From positions 790,781 to 854,780 of the forward strand of contig NZ_CP023173.1 of NCBI RefSeq assembly GCF_002290085.1: a stretch of DNA of 64,000 nt, in the 5' to 3' direction. The notes below the pieces were generated by a model. It did not search any database and was not told where the DNA came from. It saw only the letters and a program-made list of their open reading frames with translations. Of this stretch, positions 33,991 to 44,005 are shown in pieces (within the stretch, counting starts at the first letter, position 1; every line of letters begins with the position of its first letter). A program made the translations under genes and the position numbers. Source of the DNA: Mesoplasma chauliocola. GTDB lineage: Bacteria; Bacillota_I; Bacilli_A; Mycoplasmatales; Mycoplasmataceae.

Positions 33991-35599
33991 TTTTTAATTC
34001 CTTATGATCCTGTGCTTCTTTGGCTGCCATTCAATTGTTTACTTTCATTAAAGGGTCAATTTCGCCTTCAAAGCCATTTTTAAATGGATATTTTTTAAAC
34101 ATTCTTTCTTGTAATAATCATACAACAATTGTAGCAACTAAAGTAATTAAGAATATTATTGTAAATACCATTCCACCATTTTCTGTTCACTTAGTTTTTT
34201 GTCCAGCTGGGTCTAATAACTGAGGCGCTAAGAAAACTATTAATCCACAAATAGTAAAGAATAAGAAGAATACTGTTCCTATAATTGCAGCAGGCCAAAA
34301 GAATTTAACTTTGTCAACTTTTACTTTTTGAGTTTTTCTATTAATCATTGCAGATATCATAAGGATTGAAATTACTATAAAAATTAAAACCACACAAACC
34401 GAAGACATAATTCCTACGTAAAACATTGGCCCTGTTAGATATCCAGCTTCTTTTCCAGCTTCTGGTGCCACTGTACTAATTCCGTTTCAACCCCCATGTG
34501 CAGATAAGCCACCAATTAAAATTAAAGCAACATAAAATGTTCCTGATATTGCTGCTTGTGTAAATGCAGCAGTTTTGAAACTTGCTTTTCCTTCTTTTAA
34601 GTAAACTAACTTCATATTGTGATCTGATAGTAAATTTGATGTTCCAAAGTGCGTAAACATATTTATATTGAATAAACAAATAAAGAACATTATTAAATAT
34701 ACAACAGTATTAGCCGCTTTTTCCGCTTTTGGTGATGGATTTGTATTAAATCCTGCAAATACTGTTTTTAAAACACTTTGAACACTACCATCTCCACCTA
34801 AGAATAATGAAAATGCCATTAAAACATAAAATAAAGTTATAAATATTAGACCTGCAATAATTGCTAGCGGAACTACTTTTTTATTTTTTGCACTTTTTTG
34901 AGTATTAGCTGTGAAAATATAACCATCAAATGAAAATAAAATAGCTCCCATTCCACCCAAGTAATTCATAAATACTGGAGAAACTATTTCTCCTTGATCG
35001 TTTGGTCTTAAACCCATTCCAGGCATTGTTTTGTGATTTATTGCATAAATTATAAATCCTGCAAAAAATGCAACGATTAAAGGTATAAACTTTATAAACA
35101 TAGTTAAAAATTGAATTTTTCTAGAAGCATTCGCTGAATAAACATTTACAAATGCAAATAGTACAAATAACAATAACCCAACAATTATGTAAGTGCTTAG
35201 CAATGCTGCTGGATTTGGCGTCACACCAGTGAACACAAAAAAATAAGCAATTGTTAAACTTACAAATATTGATTGGTAAGCTGGCATATAAATTGTTGTA
35301 TACAGAATTGAAACAAATGATGCAAATTTTCTGTTTATAAATAATTTGCATCAATTACTTACTGTACCATTTCCTTGCTTTTCTGTTGATTTTGCAATTT
35401 CCATAAATGCAACGATTGAAATAACACAAACCATACCTATAACAAGTCATAAAACCGTTGCTATTCAAGGGCTTTTTGTTTGTGAGATCAATTCTTGATT
35501 CTTTACATAAATTCCTGAACCAATACAAATTCCAATAATTAATAAGAATAAGTACCAAAACTCATAGACTTTTGAGCTTTTATTTTTTTTCTTAAACAT
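33959..35599 (-). CDS. APC-family amino acid permease
   Basis: The 546-aa protein has about 12 membrane segments. The N-terminal TM1 motif IIGICIGSGIYVKN is the APC substrate-binding glycine loop, and SFDGYIFTANTQKSAKNKK marks the TM6 region. A soluble C-terminal tail of about 40 residues is charged. The substrate cannot be read from sequence. The ribosome binding site is AGGGAG. It runs into pgsA by 32 bases, so both are translated from one transcript. Confidence 0.9.
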
Positions 35600-35659
35600 C
35601 TGTTTTCTCCCTTTTTATAATTTAAAGAAAATATATCAAAAAAAAACAAAAAAAGCAAA

Positions 35660-35684
35660 CAAAAAAGGGGTTTACCCTTTTGGA
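35660..35684 (-). terminator. Intrinsic terminator of the BMP lipoprotein gene
   Basis: AAAAGGG-GTTTA-CCCTTTT is followed on the minus strand by a T-run, 4 bases after the stop at 35688. It marks the end of the nucleoside transport region. Confidence 0.85.
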
Positions 35685-35687
35685 AAA

Positions 35688-37091
35688 TTATTTTCTATAT
35701 ATTGAGTCTGCATATGCTTTAATTACCTGTTCATTGATAATTGTTTTTGTTATAACATCGCCCTCTTTTGCAGGAACATATCCATTTGTTGTATCATTAA
35801 TTGTTTTAAACAATTCAATTGAAGCACTAGTCAATGCTTCTGGAGTAAATGTTGTTGAAATTTTTTCATTAATTTCTTCTGTTAATAAGTTTTTCCCTGT
35901 TGCAGATGCTTTACCGTTAACTCAAACATCATTGCCTGTTCAATCACCGTCTGTAGCGACCTCTTCAATTGGTTTATATTCGCCTTTTTCATCAGCAACT
36001 AAAAACTTACTTTCTTCAGTATTATACATTTTATCAGCTTTAGCCATTACTGTTGTTTCTTTTCCATCAGCATCTGATACTTTAACATCTTTTCATTCAG
36101 GAGTATGAGCTAAACCTAAAATTGCAGAGTTATATAAATCTTTTTCTGCTGATGTTATAAATCTTCCGGCACTTGCTTCTTTTTCAAATGATAAAGCTTG
36201 ATCTGTATCAACACCTACCATTTTTCAATTATTATCAAAACTTAGCGCATCAGCAGTTTGAGGTCCGGCCACTGCCATCATTACATTAGGTTTTGCTGCT
36301 TTAGTTGGATTTGTTATATTAGTTAATACTGTTCTTGCTTGACCTACTAAAAAACTATTTGAAAATCAATTTTCGTCTGAGTTTTTTTCAGGGTAATCAT
36401 TTTGAGCTTTTCTTGCTTCTATTTTAGCAGCGTTATCTAATTCATCTTCTTTAATTCCAATTGAAGTAAGCATTTCAGCATCATCCTTTATTTCATTTCA
36501 AACATAAGTTGATGCTAAATAACCTACAATAAAATTATCAACAGAAGCTGGGTTTGAAATACCTCCGAATGCTCCTAATGAAATAGTGTTATTTGTTTTG
36601 TCATAGTTTCCTTCATTAATTGAAACAACTATACTTGCCATACCAGCATAAAATCCTGAAACATCTCCTCTAAAGTTAAAGGCTATTTGATTTTTTTGAC
36701 CACCATTTTGTGAATCTAACAATATTGTTGAACCATCTTCACCCATAATTCCAGGTGCTTTATTAGCTCCTTCAACTGTATGGTGAAAACCAGGAAGAAT
36801 TAAAGTTTTTGCACCATTTCTTTTAGCATTGCTATAAGCTCTAGTTAAATTTGCTTCTGTTGCTGAAGCAGGCTGAATATAAGCCGCTTTATTTTCATTT
36901 CCTAAGATTTTTTGTGAAAAATCGGAAGCAGCCTTATATGAAGATTCGTTAAACGATTTATCGTCTATTCTTCCGGCATCAGTTACTAAATAAATTTGAT
37001 TATTAAATTTTTCGCTTCCACAAGCTACTACTGTTGTTGCACTTGTACCAACAACAGTTACAGACATAAGACCTAAAAGTAATTTTTTCAT
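35688..37091 (-). CDS. BMP-family nucleoside-binding lipoprotein
   Basis: The 467-aa lipoprotein has a basic start (MKKLLLG), hydrophobic segment, and a lipobox ending TTVVAC with lipidated Cys24. The mature part opens with QIYLVTDAGRIDDKSFNES, the signature of the PnrA/BMP (Bmp) family of purine nucleoside receptors. It is larger than bacterial PnrA. The gene follows deoD by 236 bases, in which a purine-type riboswitch is found. It is the binding component for the two permeases and ATPase encoded upstream at 38052-42286. Confidence 0.92.
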
Positions 37092-37164
37092 ATTTGTTCC
37101 CCTTTAATTTTAATTGATTTGTTTATCTTAATAACAAATTAACTTTATATTTTTTCTCTTCTTT

Positions 37165-37228
37165 ACTTATAGTCTCATAATAGGTCATGAGGCAGAAACA
37201 CTAATCCTTTATATTAGTTTGTATAAGT
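37165..37228 (-). ncRNA. Purine-family riboswitch (guanine/2'-deoxyguanosine type) upstream of the BMP lipoprotein
   Basis: On the minus strand P1 ACTTATA pairs with TATAAGT; P2 is CTAAT/ATTAG with loop ATAAAGG; J2/3 is TGTTTCTGCC; P3 is CTCAT/ATGAG with loop GACCTATT; J3/1 is ACTATA. The Cys-equivalent position (C74 of the xpt aptamer) in GACTAT is C, which pairs with guanine-type ligands. J2/3 is close to the guanine riboswitch GUUUCUACC with one A-to-G change. No terminator follows before the lipoprotein start, so control may act on translation. Confidence 0.82.
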
Positions 37229-37327
37229 TGATTTAATTATTAAGGAAAATACTTTTATGTAGAAGATGTTTTAAATTAATGAAATTTAAATAATTCAATC
37301 TAATACAATACAATTTTATAACATTTT

Positions 37328-38032
37328 TTAAAGTTTTATTGCTGTTTCAAGAGCCAATTCAACCATTTTCATAAAATTATTTTGTCTCTCTTCGGCAGTT
37401 GTTTCTTCTTTTGTTACTAAATTATCTGAAATTGTCAATAAACAGGCTGCCTGTTTATTAGCTTTGATAGCATTTGCAAAAAGCGCGAATGATTCCATTT
37501 CAACAGCATCTAGATTATTTTTTTCTGCAAAACTAAAAACATTTTCATGTCTATAAAAAACATCAGACGAATGAATTCTTCCACTTAATGTTTGTATATC
37601 AAACTCGGTTGCTGTTTTTTCAATTAAATTAAACAATTTATCACTTGAGCCTATTATTCTATTATCAATGTTTGCTGCTATTTTAGCATAATCACTATCT
37701 CCATAAGCTTCCTTAACATTGTAAATATCATATAAATTAATTTTTTCTTTGTAGCTTCCTGCTGAACCAATTCTTATTATATTTTCAACATCATAAAAAT
37801 TAAATAACTCATAAGAGTAAATTCCTATACTTGGGCATCCCATACCACTACCCGCAATTGTTACTTCCTTACCTTTGTATGTTCCCGTAAAGATAAGCAT
37901 GTTTCTTACTTCATTAACAAGTTTTACATCTTTCAAAAATGTTTCAGCTATTTTTTTTGCTCTTAAAGGGTCACCTGGCATAAGAACTGTTTTAGCAATT
38001 TCCCCTTTTTTTGCATTAATGTGTGGTGTCAT
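37328..38032 (-). CDS. deoD: Purine-nucleoside phosphorylase
   Basis: The 234-aa hexameric DeoD-type phosphorylase splits purine (deoxy)nucleosides to base and (deoxy)ribose-1-P. It shows TPHINAKKGEIAKTVLMPGDP, the phosphate loop SGMGCPSIGIY, and the substrate motif AVEMESFALF. It is the last gene of the transporter operon, 19 bases after the second permease, so imported nucleosides are processed at once. Confidence 0.96.
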   Translation of the reverse strand: MTPHINAKKGEIAKTVLMPGDPLRAKKIAETFLKDVKLVNEVRNMLIFTGTYKGKEVTIAGSGMGCPSIGIYSYELFNFYDVENIIRIGSAGSYKEKINLYDIYNVKEAYGDSDYAKIAANIDNRIIGSSDKLFNLIEKTATEFDIQTLSGRIHSSDVFYRHENVFSFAEKNNLDAVEMESFALFANAIKANKQAACLLTISDNLVTKEETTAEERQNNFMKMVELALETAIKL

Positions 38033-38051
38033 ATATTATTCCTCTTTTTTT

Positions 38052-38963
38052 CTATCTTAAAGTTTTATCGAATGCTATTCCTGATGCTTGTGGTGGTGAA
38101 GATCATTTAGATGCAATAATCATTACAAAAATTGACATCATAAACGGCATTGCTTTTGTTAAAGGTCTAAATTGTGAGCCTATGTCTAATCCCGTTCCAA
38201 TAGCAAACATTATTGAAAATATTGCTGAGAAAAAGACAATTAAACTAACTCTTCATTGCCCAATTATCATAATGGCTAATGAAATAAAACCTAAACCCTG
38301 TACTGAACCATCAAAATTTTGTAATGTTTGTGTAATAACAAATATTGCCCCGGCAAGACCTGCAATTGCACCAGAAATTGTTATACATATAAATCTATAT
38401 CTATTTACTTTAATTCCTGCTGCATCCAACGCATTTGGATTTTCACCAGCAGAAATATGTCTAGTTCCTGTTTTAGTAAAAGTAAAATATAGTCCAATAA
38501 ATAAACTAAAGCAAAATGCTATTAGCATATAAGCACTTAAAAATGAAAAACCATTCATAACCTCCGGAGATATTTGGGCATTTATTGTGCTTCCATTTGA
38601 TACAGCTTTTATATTAACTACAAATAATCCTATTCCTTGAGCTAATAAGTTTATTACTGTCCCTGATATTACTTGATCTGTTTTTAGTTTCAAACTCATA
38701 AAAGAGTGTAGCAATGAGAATAAAGCTCCACCAAACATAGCAATTATAAATGCAATTGTTATTATTGTTACTTTAATTGAAACAACATCAACCCCTGCAT
38801 CTTTAATAAAATAAATACTTAATGTGTAAAATAGTGCACCAATTGTCATAAATCCTTCAATTCCTAAGTTTACAACTCCCGACCTTTCAGTGAACATGCC
38901 AGCAATTGCGGCTAAAGTAAATATGGCAAAGAAGGCTAAAAATAATTTAAATATTGTTTCCAT
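38052..38963 (-). CDS. Nucleoside ABC transporter permease 2
   Basis: The 303-aa membrane protein of the BPD_transp_2 (LivH-like) family found in BMP-type nucleoside importers. GMFTERSGVVNLGIEGFMTIGA near the N-terminus is the family signature. About 9 membrane segments. The start overlaps the end of permease 1 by 17 bases. It forms a heterodimeric channel with permease 1. Confidence 0.93.
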
Positions 38964-40749
38964 ACTTACTTAAAACCTCCATTTGTTTTTTAATTAATTC
39001 AACTTTTAAAATTTCTAAATTATGCTTATAATTTTCTTTGTCTGATTTCAAGTTATTCTTCTTATTTTTAAAGTCATTTTTTACTTCTTTTAAATATTTT
39101 TTTGCATTTTTTTTATTTTCTTTATATATTTTATATATTTCTTTTACATCTTTATCATGATTTTCAACTACGCTTAGTATCTCATTTTTCAGTGTTAAAA
39201 CTTTAGTCTCATCATGATTATTTGCTTCAATGTCAAAAATATATGCTTCTTTTTCAGCAATTTTATCTAAAGCTAAGTAGGTTATTCTGTTATAACTTGT
39301 TATATATTTTTTTCTTAAACCCAATTTTGTTTTGTCAAAATAATTTAAAGCAAATTTTGTATTTAAGTTATTTATTTTTAATTTGTTGTCTTTTATATTA
39401 TTTTTAATTTTGGAAATTTTAAATTTCTTTAGATCTTTATAGTTTAATTTTAATTCCTTAATTTCCATTTTTAGATTTAACTTATTGTCCTTAGAATTTT
39501 TTAAATCTTTTTTAAAAACTGAAATTTGCTCTTTTATTTTTTTCAATTCTTGATTTTTATAAATATTTATTATATTAATTCTTTCTGTCCATATGTCATT
39601 TTTTAACGACCTAATTTTATTACTAAATATTGGATCTTTAATTTTGTAAATAAAGTTTTTTATATATTTTGTTCCATCAAATTTTATAAATAAAGTGTAC
39701 ATAGTTGAGAAAAGTATAATTATTCCAAATAATAAGTCTGCAGTCTCTTTTGGAAGACCCATATATTGAGGATTTGATTGAGCTAGTTCTATCCCATCTC
39801 TAAGTAGTGTTCAAAGAATTGCAATTGGTATAATTCCAATAAAATTATTGAACGCTACTAAAGCAACCGGAATTCCTTCAAAACCAATTAAAGGTAGTAT
39901 ATCATTTGACAATCCTATGCTTCCCTCAATACCAAAATAATAAAAGAAGCCTGCTGCAGAAATTAAAATACCTTGAATTGCAGTTACAGCAATTATTATT
40001 TTTTTGCTATTTATACCTGCATATTTTGCAACGCTTTCTTGGTTTCCCACAATTTTATATTTATATCCTATTGTTGTTTTTTCTGTTATTATGAAAACTG
40101 AAATTATAGATATTATTGCAAATGAAATAGCAAATATTCACATATAATCACCAAACAATTTTGGAAGCGGAGGTGACATTGTTACTGATCCACCAAAACT
40201 TCCTATTGCATAAAATTTTAACAAATATCAAAAAATTCAGTTAATTATTATTGACGTTGCGACTTCATGAATATTAAACATTATTTTTAGGATACCAGTT
40301 AAAGATGAAACAAATGCTCCAAAAATAATAAACATAATAAATATTAATAGAACAGTTCCATTACTTGCATTTTGAAAGCCCGTTCCCATGGTTGAAGATA
40401 GGAAAATGTAAGATATAAGCAATCCAGCAATTGCTTGACCACTTCCACCCATGTTAAAAAGTTTTACTTTGAATCCTAAAGCTAATCCCAAACCTAGTAA
40501 TAGAAATACAGAGAGTTGAATTAATGTGTTTCCTGTCGTGTCAGAATCGAAGATTGGGCTAAATAAACTGTAAAAGATAAACCCTATCCCATCCATACCT
40601 AGCATATACAGAAAGATAATACCAACTATTAAACCTACAGCAATAGATATTGACGATGCTTTAACATAAGACATCTTGGTTTTAAAAGTTGTTGATCTAA
40701 CATAGGCAACTTGCTTTGTCTTGAATTTTCAAATTGAAACTTTATTCAT
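38947..40749 (-). CDS. Nucleoside ABC transporter permease 1 with long coiled-coil tail
   Basis: This 600-aa protein is, up to about residue 357, a BPD_transp_2 permease (NMGGSGQAIAGLLISYIFL, then EVATSIIIN, and IGFEGIPVALVAFNN). Residues about 360-600 are an added soluble tail of Lys/Glu/Asn-rich helices, predicted coiled coil, with no homology I recognise. Family members are normally about 350-400 aa. It overlaps the ATPase gene by 8 bases and permease 2 by 17 bases. The tail is on the cytoplasmic side if the last membrane helix exits inward. Confidence 0.92.
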
Positions 40750-42286
40750 TTGTTATCCCTCCCGCTGAAACCATCATTTTTCCTACGATTTCTCTTGTTG
40801 CTTCTTTTCCTGATACTTCTCCAACTTTACTTCCTGAATTTAAAACCACTATTCTATCTGATAGAGATAAAATTTCAGATAACTCATATGAAATTAAAAT
40901 TATTGTTTTTCCTTCATCTCTTGCTTTTAAAATTTCAGCATGAATAAATTCAATTGAACCAATATCCAATCCTCTTGTCGGTTGGAAAATAATAATGAAA
41001 TCATTTTCTCTTGACAATTCTCTACCTACAATCATCTTTTGTTGATTACCACCAGATAACTGTCTTGCAATAGCAAATCCTGAGTCTGCATTTCTAACAT
41101 CAAATTTACTAATAACCGCTTGAGCATTAGTTTGTAATTTTTCTTGGTTAATAATTCCGTGTTTGCTATATTTCTTACTTGAAATATCTTGCAACGCGAC
41201 ATTTGTAATTAAATTTGCATCTAAAACTAAACCATATTTGTGTCTATCTTCAGGTATATAGCCCATCTTATATTTGTTATATCTTTTATTTACAGATTCA
41301 TTTGTTATATCTACGCGATTAATAGTGATTTTTCCGCTTTCAACTTTAACCATTCCTGTTATTGCTTCAGCTAATTCAATTTGGCCATTGCCTTCAACAC
41401 CAGCAATACCTACAATTTCACCTGGTTTAACTTCTAAAGAAAAATCCTTTAATCCCATTACTTTGTGATTACTGTGTTTTTTAACGTTAATATTTTCAAT
41501 AATTAAAGTTGCATCATTTGTATTTTTCTTATATTTATTTTTAACTTCAACAAGTTTTCTTCCAACCATTGCTTCAGCTAATTCTTCAATTGAAGTTTTT
41601 TTAACATCATATGTACCAATATATTGGCCTCTTCTAATTACTGTAGCTCTGTCTGCAACAGCTTTTATTTCAGCCATTTTATGAGTGATTAAAATAATTG
41701 TTTTCCCCATGGCTTGCAATTCTTTTAAAACCTTTAACAAACCATCAATTTCACTTGGAGTTAAAACAGCTGTTGGTTCGTCAAAAACCATAATTTCCGC
41801 TTTTCTATAAAGAATTTTTAAAATTTCAACTCTTTGCTTCATACCAACAGAAATATTTTTTACTTTTGCATTTAAATCAACTTCAAGATTATATTCTTTC
41901 ATTAATTTAGTTAAATCTTCAATAATTTTTTTCTTATTTATAATTTGCTTAAACTTTGTATCTTCAGCACCTAAAACAATATTTTTTCACACAGGGAATA
42001 TATCAACTAGCTTAAAATGTTGATGAACCATTCCAATACCCAATCTTGTTGCTTTAACAGGTGTTGTTATTATTTCTTCTTTACCATTGATTTTAATGGT
42101 TCCCTCTGTAGGTTCATAAATACCAAAGAGAATCGACATTAACGTAGACTTACCTGCACCATTTTCGCCCATTAAAGCATGTATTTCACCTTTACGCACT
42201 TCAAGATTAATATCTTTATTAGCAACTATTGTTTTATTAAAAATCATTGAGATGTTATTCATCTCTACAGCATTTATTTTTTTCAT
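40742..42286 (-). CDS. Nucleoside ABC transporter ATPase (two domains)
   Basis: The 514-aa protein has two fused nucleotide-binding domains. Domain 1 has Walker A GENGAGKST (40-48), signature ISVGMKQR, Walker B IMVFDEPTAVLTP. Domain 2 has GVEGNGQIEL in place of Walker A, signature LSGGNQQK and a Walker B region reading IIIFQPTRGLD in which the Asp/Glu are altered. This asymmetry with one active domain is usual for the RbsA/YufO-type. First gene of the operon; a riboswitch and a 62-codon reading frame precede it. Confidence 0.95.
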
Positions 42287-42462
42287 TTTACTCCTTTATC
42301 AATCTTTGAAATTAATCTTTCAATTTTGAATTCGAAAGTTAATTTAATATAACTTTTTAAGTTTTTTATATATTGTTTAACAAAGCAAATGAGTGAAAAA
42401 GATGACGTTATCTTTTTTATTATTAAATTTTTATTGACCGAAAATGATAAGAATATTTTCAT
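42274..42462 (-). CDS. Candidate leader ORF (62 aa) between riboswitch and transporter ATPase
   Basis: An uninterrupted frame begins MKIFLSFSVNKN after GGAG at 8 bases and ends KGVKWKK-TAA, 13 bases inside the ATPase gene. The overlap (TGAAAAAAATAA around the next ATG) is the same arrangement as tmk/holB in this window. Composition is basic with one hydrophobic patch. In sequence this AT-rich, 62 open codons are unlikely but not impossible by chance. No family recognised. Confidence 0.35.
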
Positions 42463-42521
42463 CGTAAGATCTCCATTTCAATATTTAAAAAGGGTCTTTT
42501 TGTATAAAAAAACAAAAAACC

Positions 42522-42583
42522 ACACATGTAAGTCTCTGAATAGGTTCAGAGGCAGGTCACCAACCCATTATGTTGGCATGTAT
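42522..42583 (-). ncRNA. Purine-family riboswitch (2'-deoxyguanosine-like) upstream of the nucleoside ABC operon
   Basis: On the minus strand P1 ATACATG/CATGTGT; P2 CCAAC/GTTGG with loop ATAATGG; J2/3 TGACCTGCC; P3 TCTGAA/TTCAGA with loop CCTA; J3/1 GACTTA. It is very close to the published Mesoplasma florum 2'-dG aptamer (loop AUAAUGG, J2/3 UGACCCCGCC, L3 ACCUAU, J3/1 GACUAU), differing in J2/3. P1 extends outward through AAAAAAC/GTTTTTT and is followed by GTTTTTTT, so the ligand-stabilised aptamer stem itself can be the terminator. Confidence 0.9.
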
Positions 42584-42721
42584 ATGTTTTTTATAAATTG
42601 TTCACTTTTATTATATAAAAAAAATGATCACTTTATAAAAATTTCTAAAAACTAAAATATTTTTGGAAATTTTTCAAGAAACATTTAATTCTCTTGAATT
42701 AATAATATAATACTATAATTT
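42584..42721 (-). promoter_or_regulatory. Promoter region of the nucleoside ABC operon
   Basis: This is the A/T-rich stretch between the HU-fusion terminator and the riboswitch. A perfect TATAAT (minus strand) sits at 42610-42615, about 30 bases before the extended P1 stem. No good -35 is seen. No convincing reading frame is present here. Confidence 0.45.
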
Positions 42722-42750
42722 AAAAAAAATTACCATTAAAGGTAATTCAT
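42722..42750 (-). terminator. Intrinsic terminator of the HU-fusion gene
   Basis: On the minus strand GAATTACC-TTTAAT-GGTAATTTTTTTT: 7-bp stem with T-run, 7 bases past the stop at 42757. Confidence 0.88.
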
Positions 42751-42756
42751 TAATAT

Positions 42757-43950
42757 TTATTTTTTAACTTCTTTTTTTACTCTTTTTAAGCCTGTTCATT
42801 TTGTTTTTGTCATTAATTCTTTTAAATGTTTATTTGCCTTAAATTTAACTGAATTTGAAGCAGGTATTGTAATTATTTCTCCAGTTGATGGATTTTTACC
42901 TTGTTTTTGTTCCTTATGAATTTTTTCAAGTTTACCAAAGTTTGAAATCATTATTTCTTCATTTTTAAATAATGTTTCTGACATAATTTCAAATGCTGAG
43001 TCCACAATTTTTTTAACTGCTTTTTTACTTAAGTCAGAATGTTTTTCCTCTAACTTAACTAATAAATCTTTTTTAGAAACTTGTTCATAGTGCTTTTTAA
43101 TAACATATTTAGATTCAGTTTTTGAAATACCAACTAGCGCCGCTTTAGTTTCAACTACTTTAACTTCTTCAACTTTTTTAGCTTCAACATTAGTTTCTTT
43201 TTTTACAGCTGGTTTTTTAGTTCCTGAAGTTTTTTTAGCTACTGGTTTTGATTCAGTTTTTTTAGCTTCAACATTAGTTTCTTTTTTTACAGCTGGTTTT
43301 TTAGTTCCTGAAGTTTTTTTAGCTACTGGTTTTGATTCAGTTGTTGGCTTTGATTCAGTTTTTTTAGCTTCAATATTAGTTTCTTTTTTTACAGCTGGTT
43401 TTTTAATTGCTGAAGTTTTTTTATTTTTAACAATAAGTTCTTCTTCAAGTTTTTCTTCTAATTCAACAGCTTCTTGTTTAATTTCTTGTTCAGTTGCTTG
43501 TTTAACTTCAACTGGTGCTGTTGTTGAACCTTTTTCTGAAAGAATTTTATTAATTTTATTTTCATTTACTCAACTTAAAATTATTCAAATTACTAAGAAA
43601 ATAATTCCTACCAATCCAATTCAGTTGATTAACAAGTCTCAAAATATAGGTAATAAGAATGTATTGTACTCTCCTCCTGTTACACCTATTAATTTAAATT
43701 GTGCAAATGATTTGAAGCCCATTGGTCCATTGAAAAAGTGACTTAATTCTTTAGATCCTGAAAATCAAGCAGTGTCTAAGTATTTTTCATTTATTAATCC
43801 TGTTGCTTTAATTGTTGTTAATCATTCAGATGTTCCATTTGTAACCTGATTAATTATTTTAAAAACTAATACTAAACCAATAAATAGAATTAGTAAAATA
43901 ATTAAACTTATTGTTCTAGTATGCTTTTTATTTCTCATTTCTATTGACAT
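42757..43950 (-). CDS. Membrane-anchored HU-family DNA-binding protein
   Basis: This 397-aa protein is one continuous frame (checked codon by codon). TM1 spans about residues 14-32, a 70-residue loop follows, and TM2 about 103-127 (WDLLINWIGLVGIIFLVIWI). Then comes an acidic helical stretch (150-165), a Lys/Pro/Ala/Thr-rich linker (about 170-265) made of a near-exact 28-residue repeat (unit contains TSGTKKPAVKKETNVEAKK), and from residue 291 a full HU domain with VSKKDLLVKLEEKH, NFGKLEKIHK and the DNA-binding arm GKNPSTGEIITIPAS. Topology puts the linker and HU inside the cell. Start: AGGAGG 8 bases upstream of ATG. It follows mnmG by 55 bases. Confidence 0.9.
43175..43455. repeat. 84-bp in-frame tandem repeat inside the HU-fusion gene
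   Basis: The segment starting GCTTCAACATTAGTTTC recurs at 43181 and 43265 (84 bp apart) and, with one base change, at 43367 (102 bp, i.e. 84 plus an 18-bp insertion). The first two units are nearly identical over the full length. It encodes the Lys-rich linker, and such identity suggests recent unit duplication and possible length variation between strains. Confidence 0.88.
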
Positions 43951-44005
43951 AGTTATGCCTCCTATTCCTTTTTATTATAAACAAATATTATTATTTAGTT
44001 TACTA

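Noticed and set aside
42389..42655. Plus-strand open frame of 88 codons in the region between the ABC operon and the HU-fusion gene
   Set aside because: It runs antisense through the riboswitch aptamer, has no good ribosome binding site, and its sequence is explained by the structured RNA on the other strand.
43175..43455. Regular repeats that could be a CRISPR array
   Set aside because: The units are contiguous, in frame and code for a Lys-rich linker; there are no unique spacers and no cas genes.
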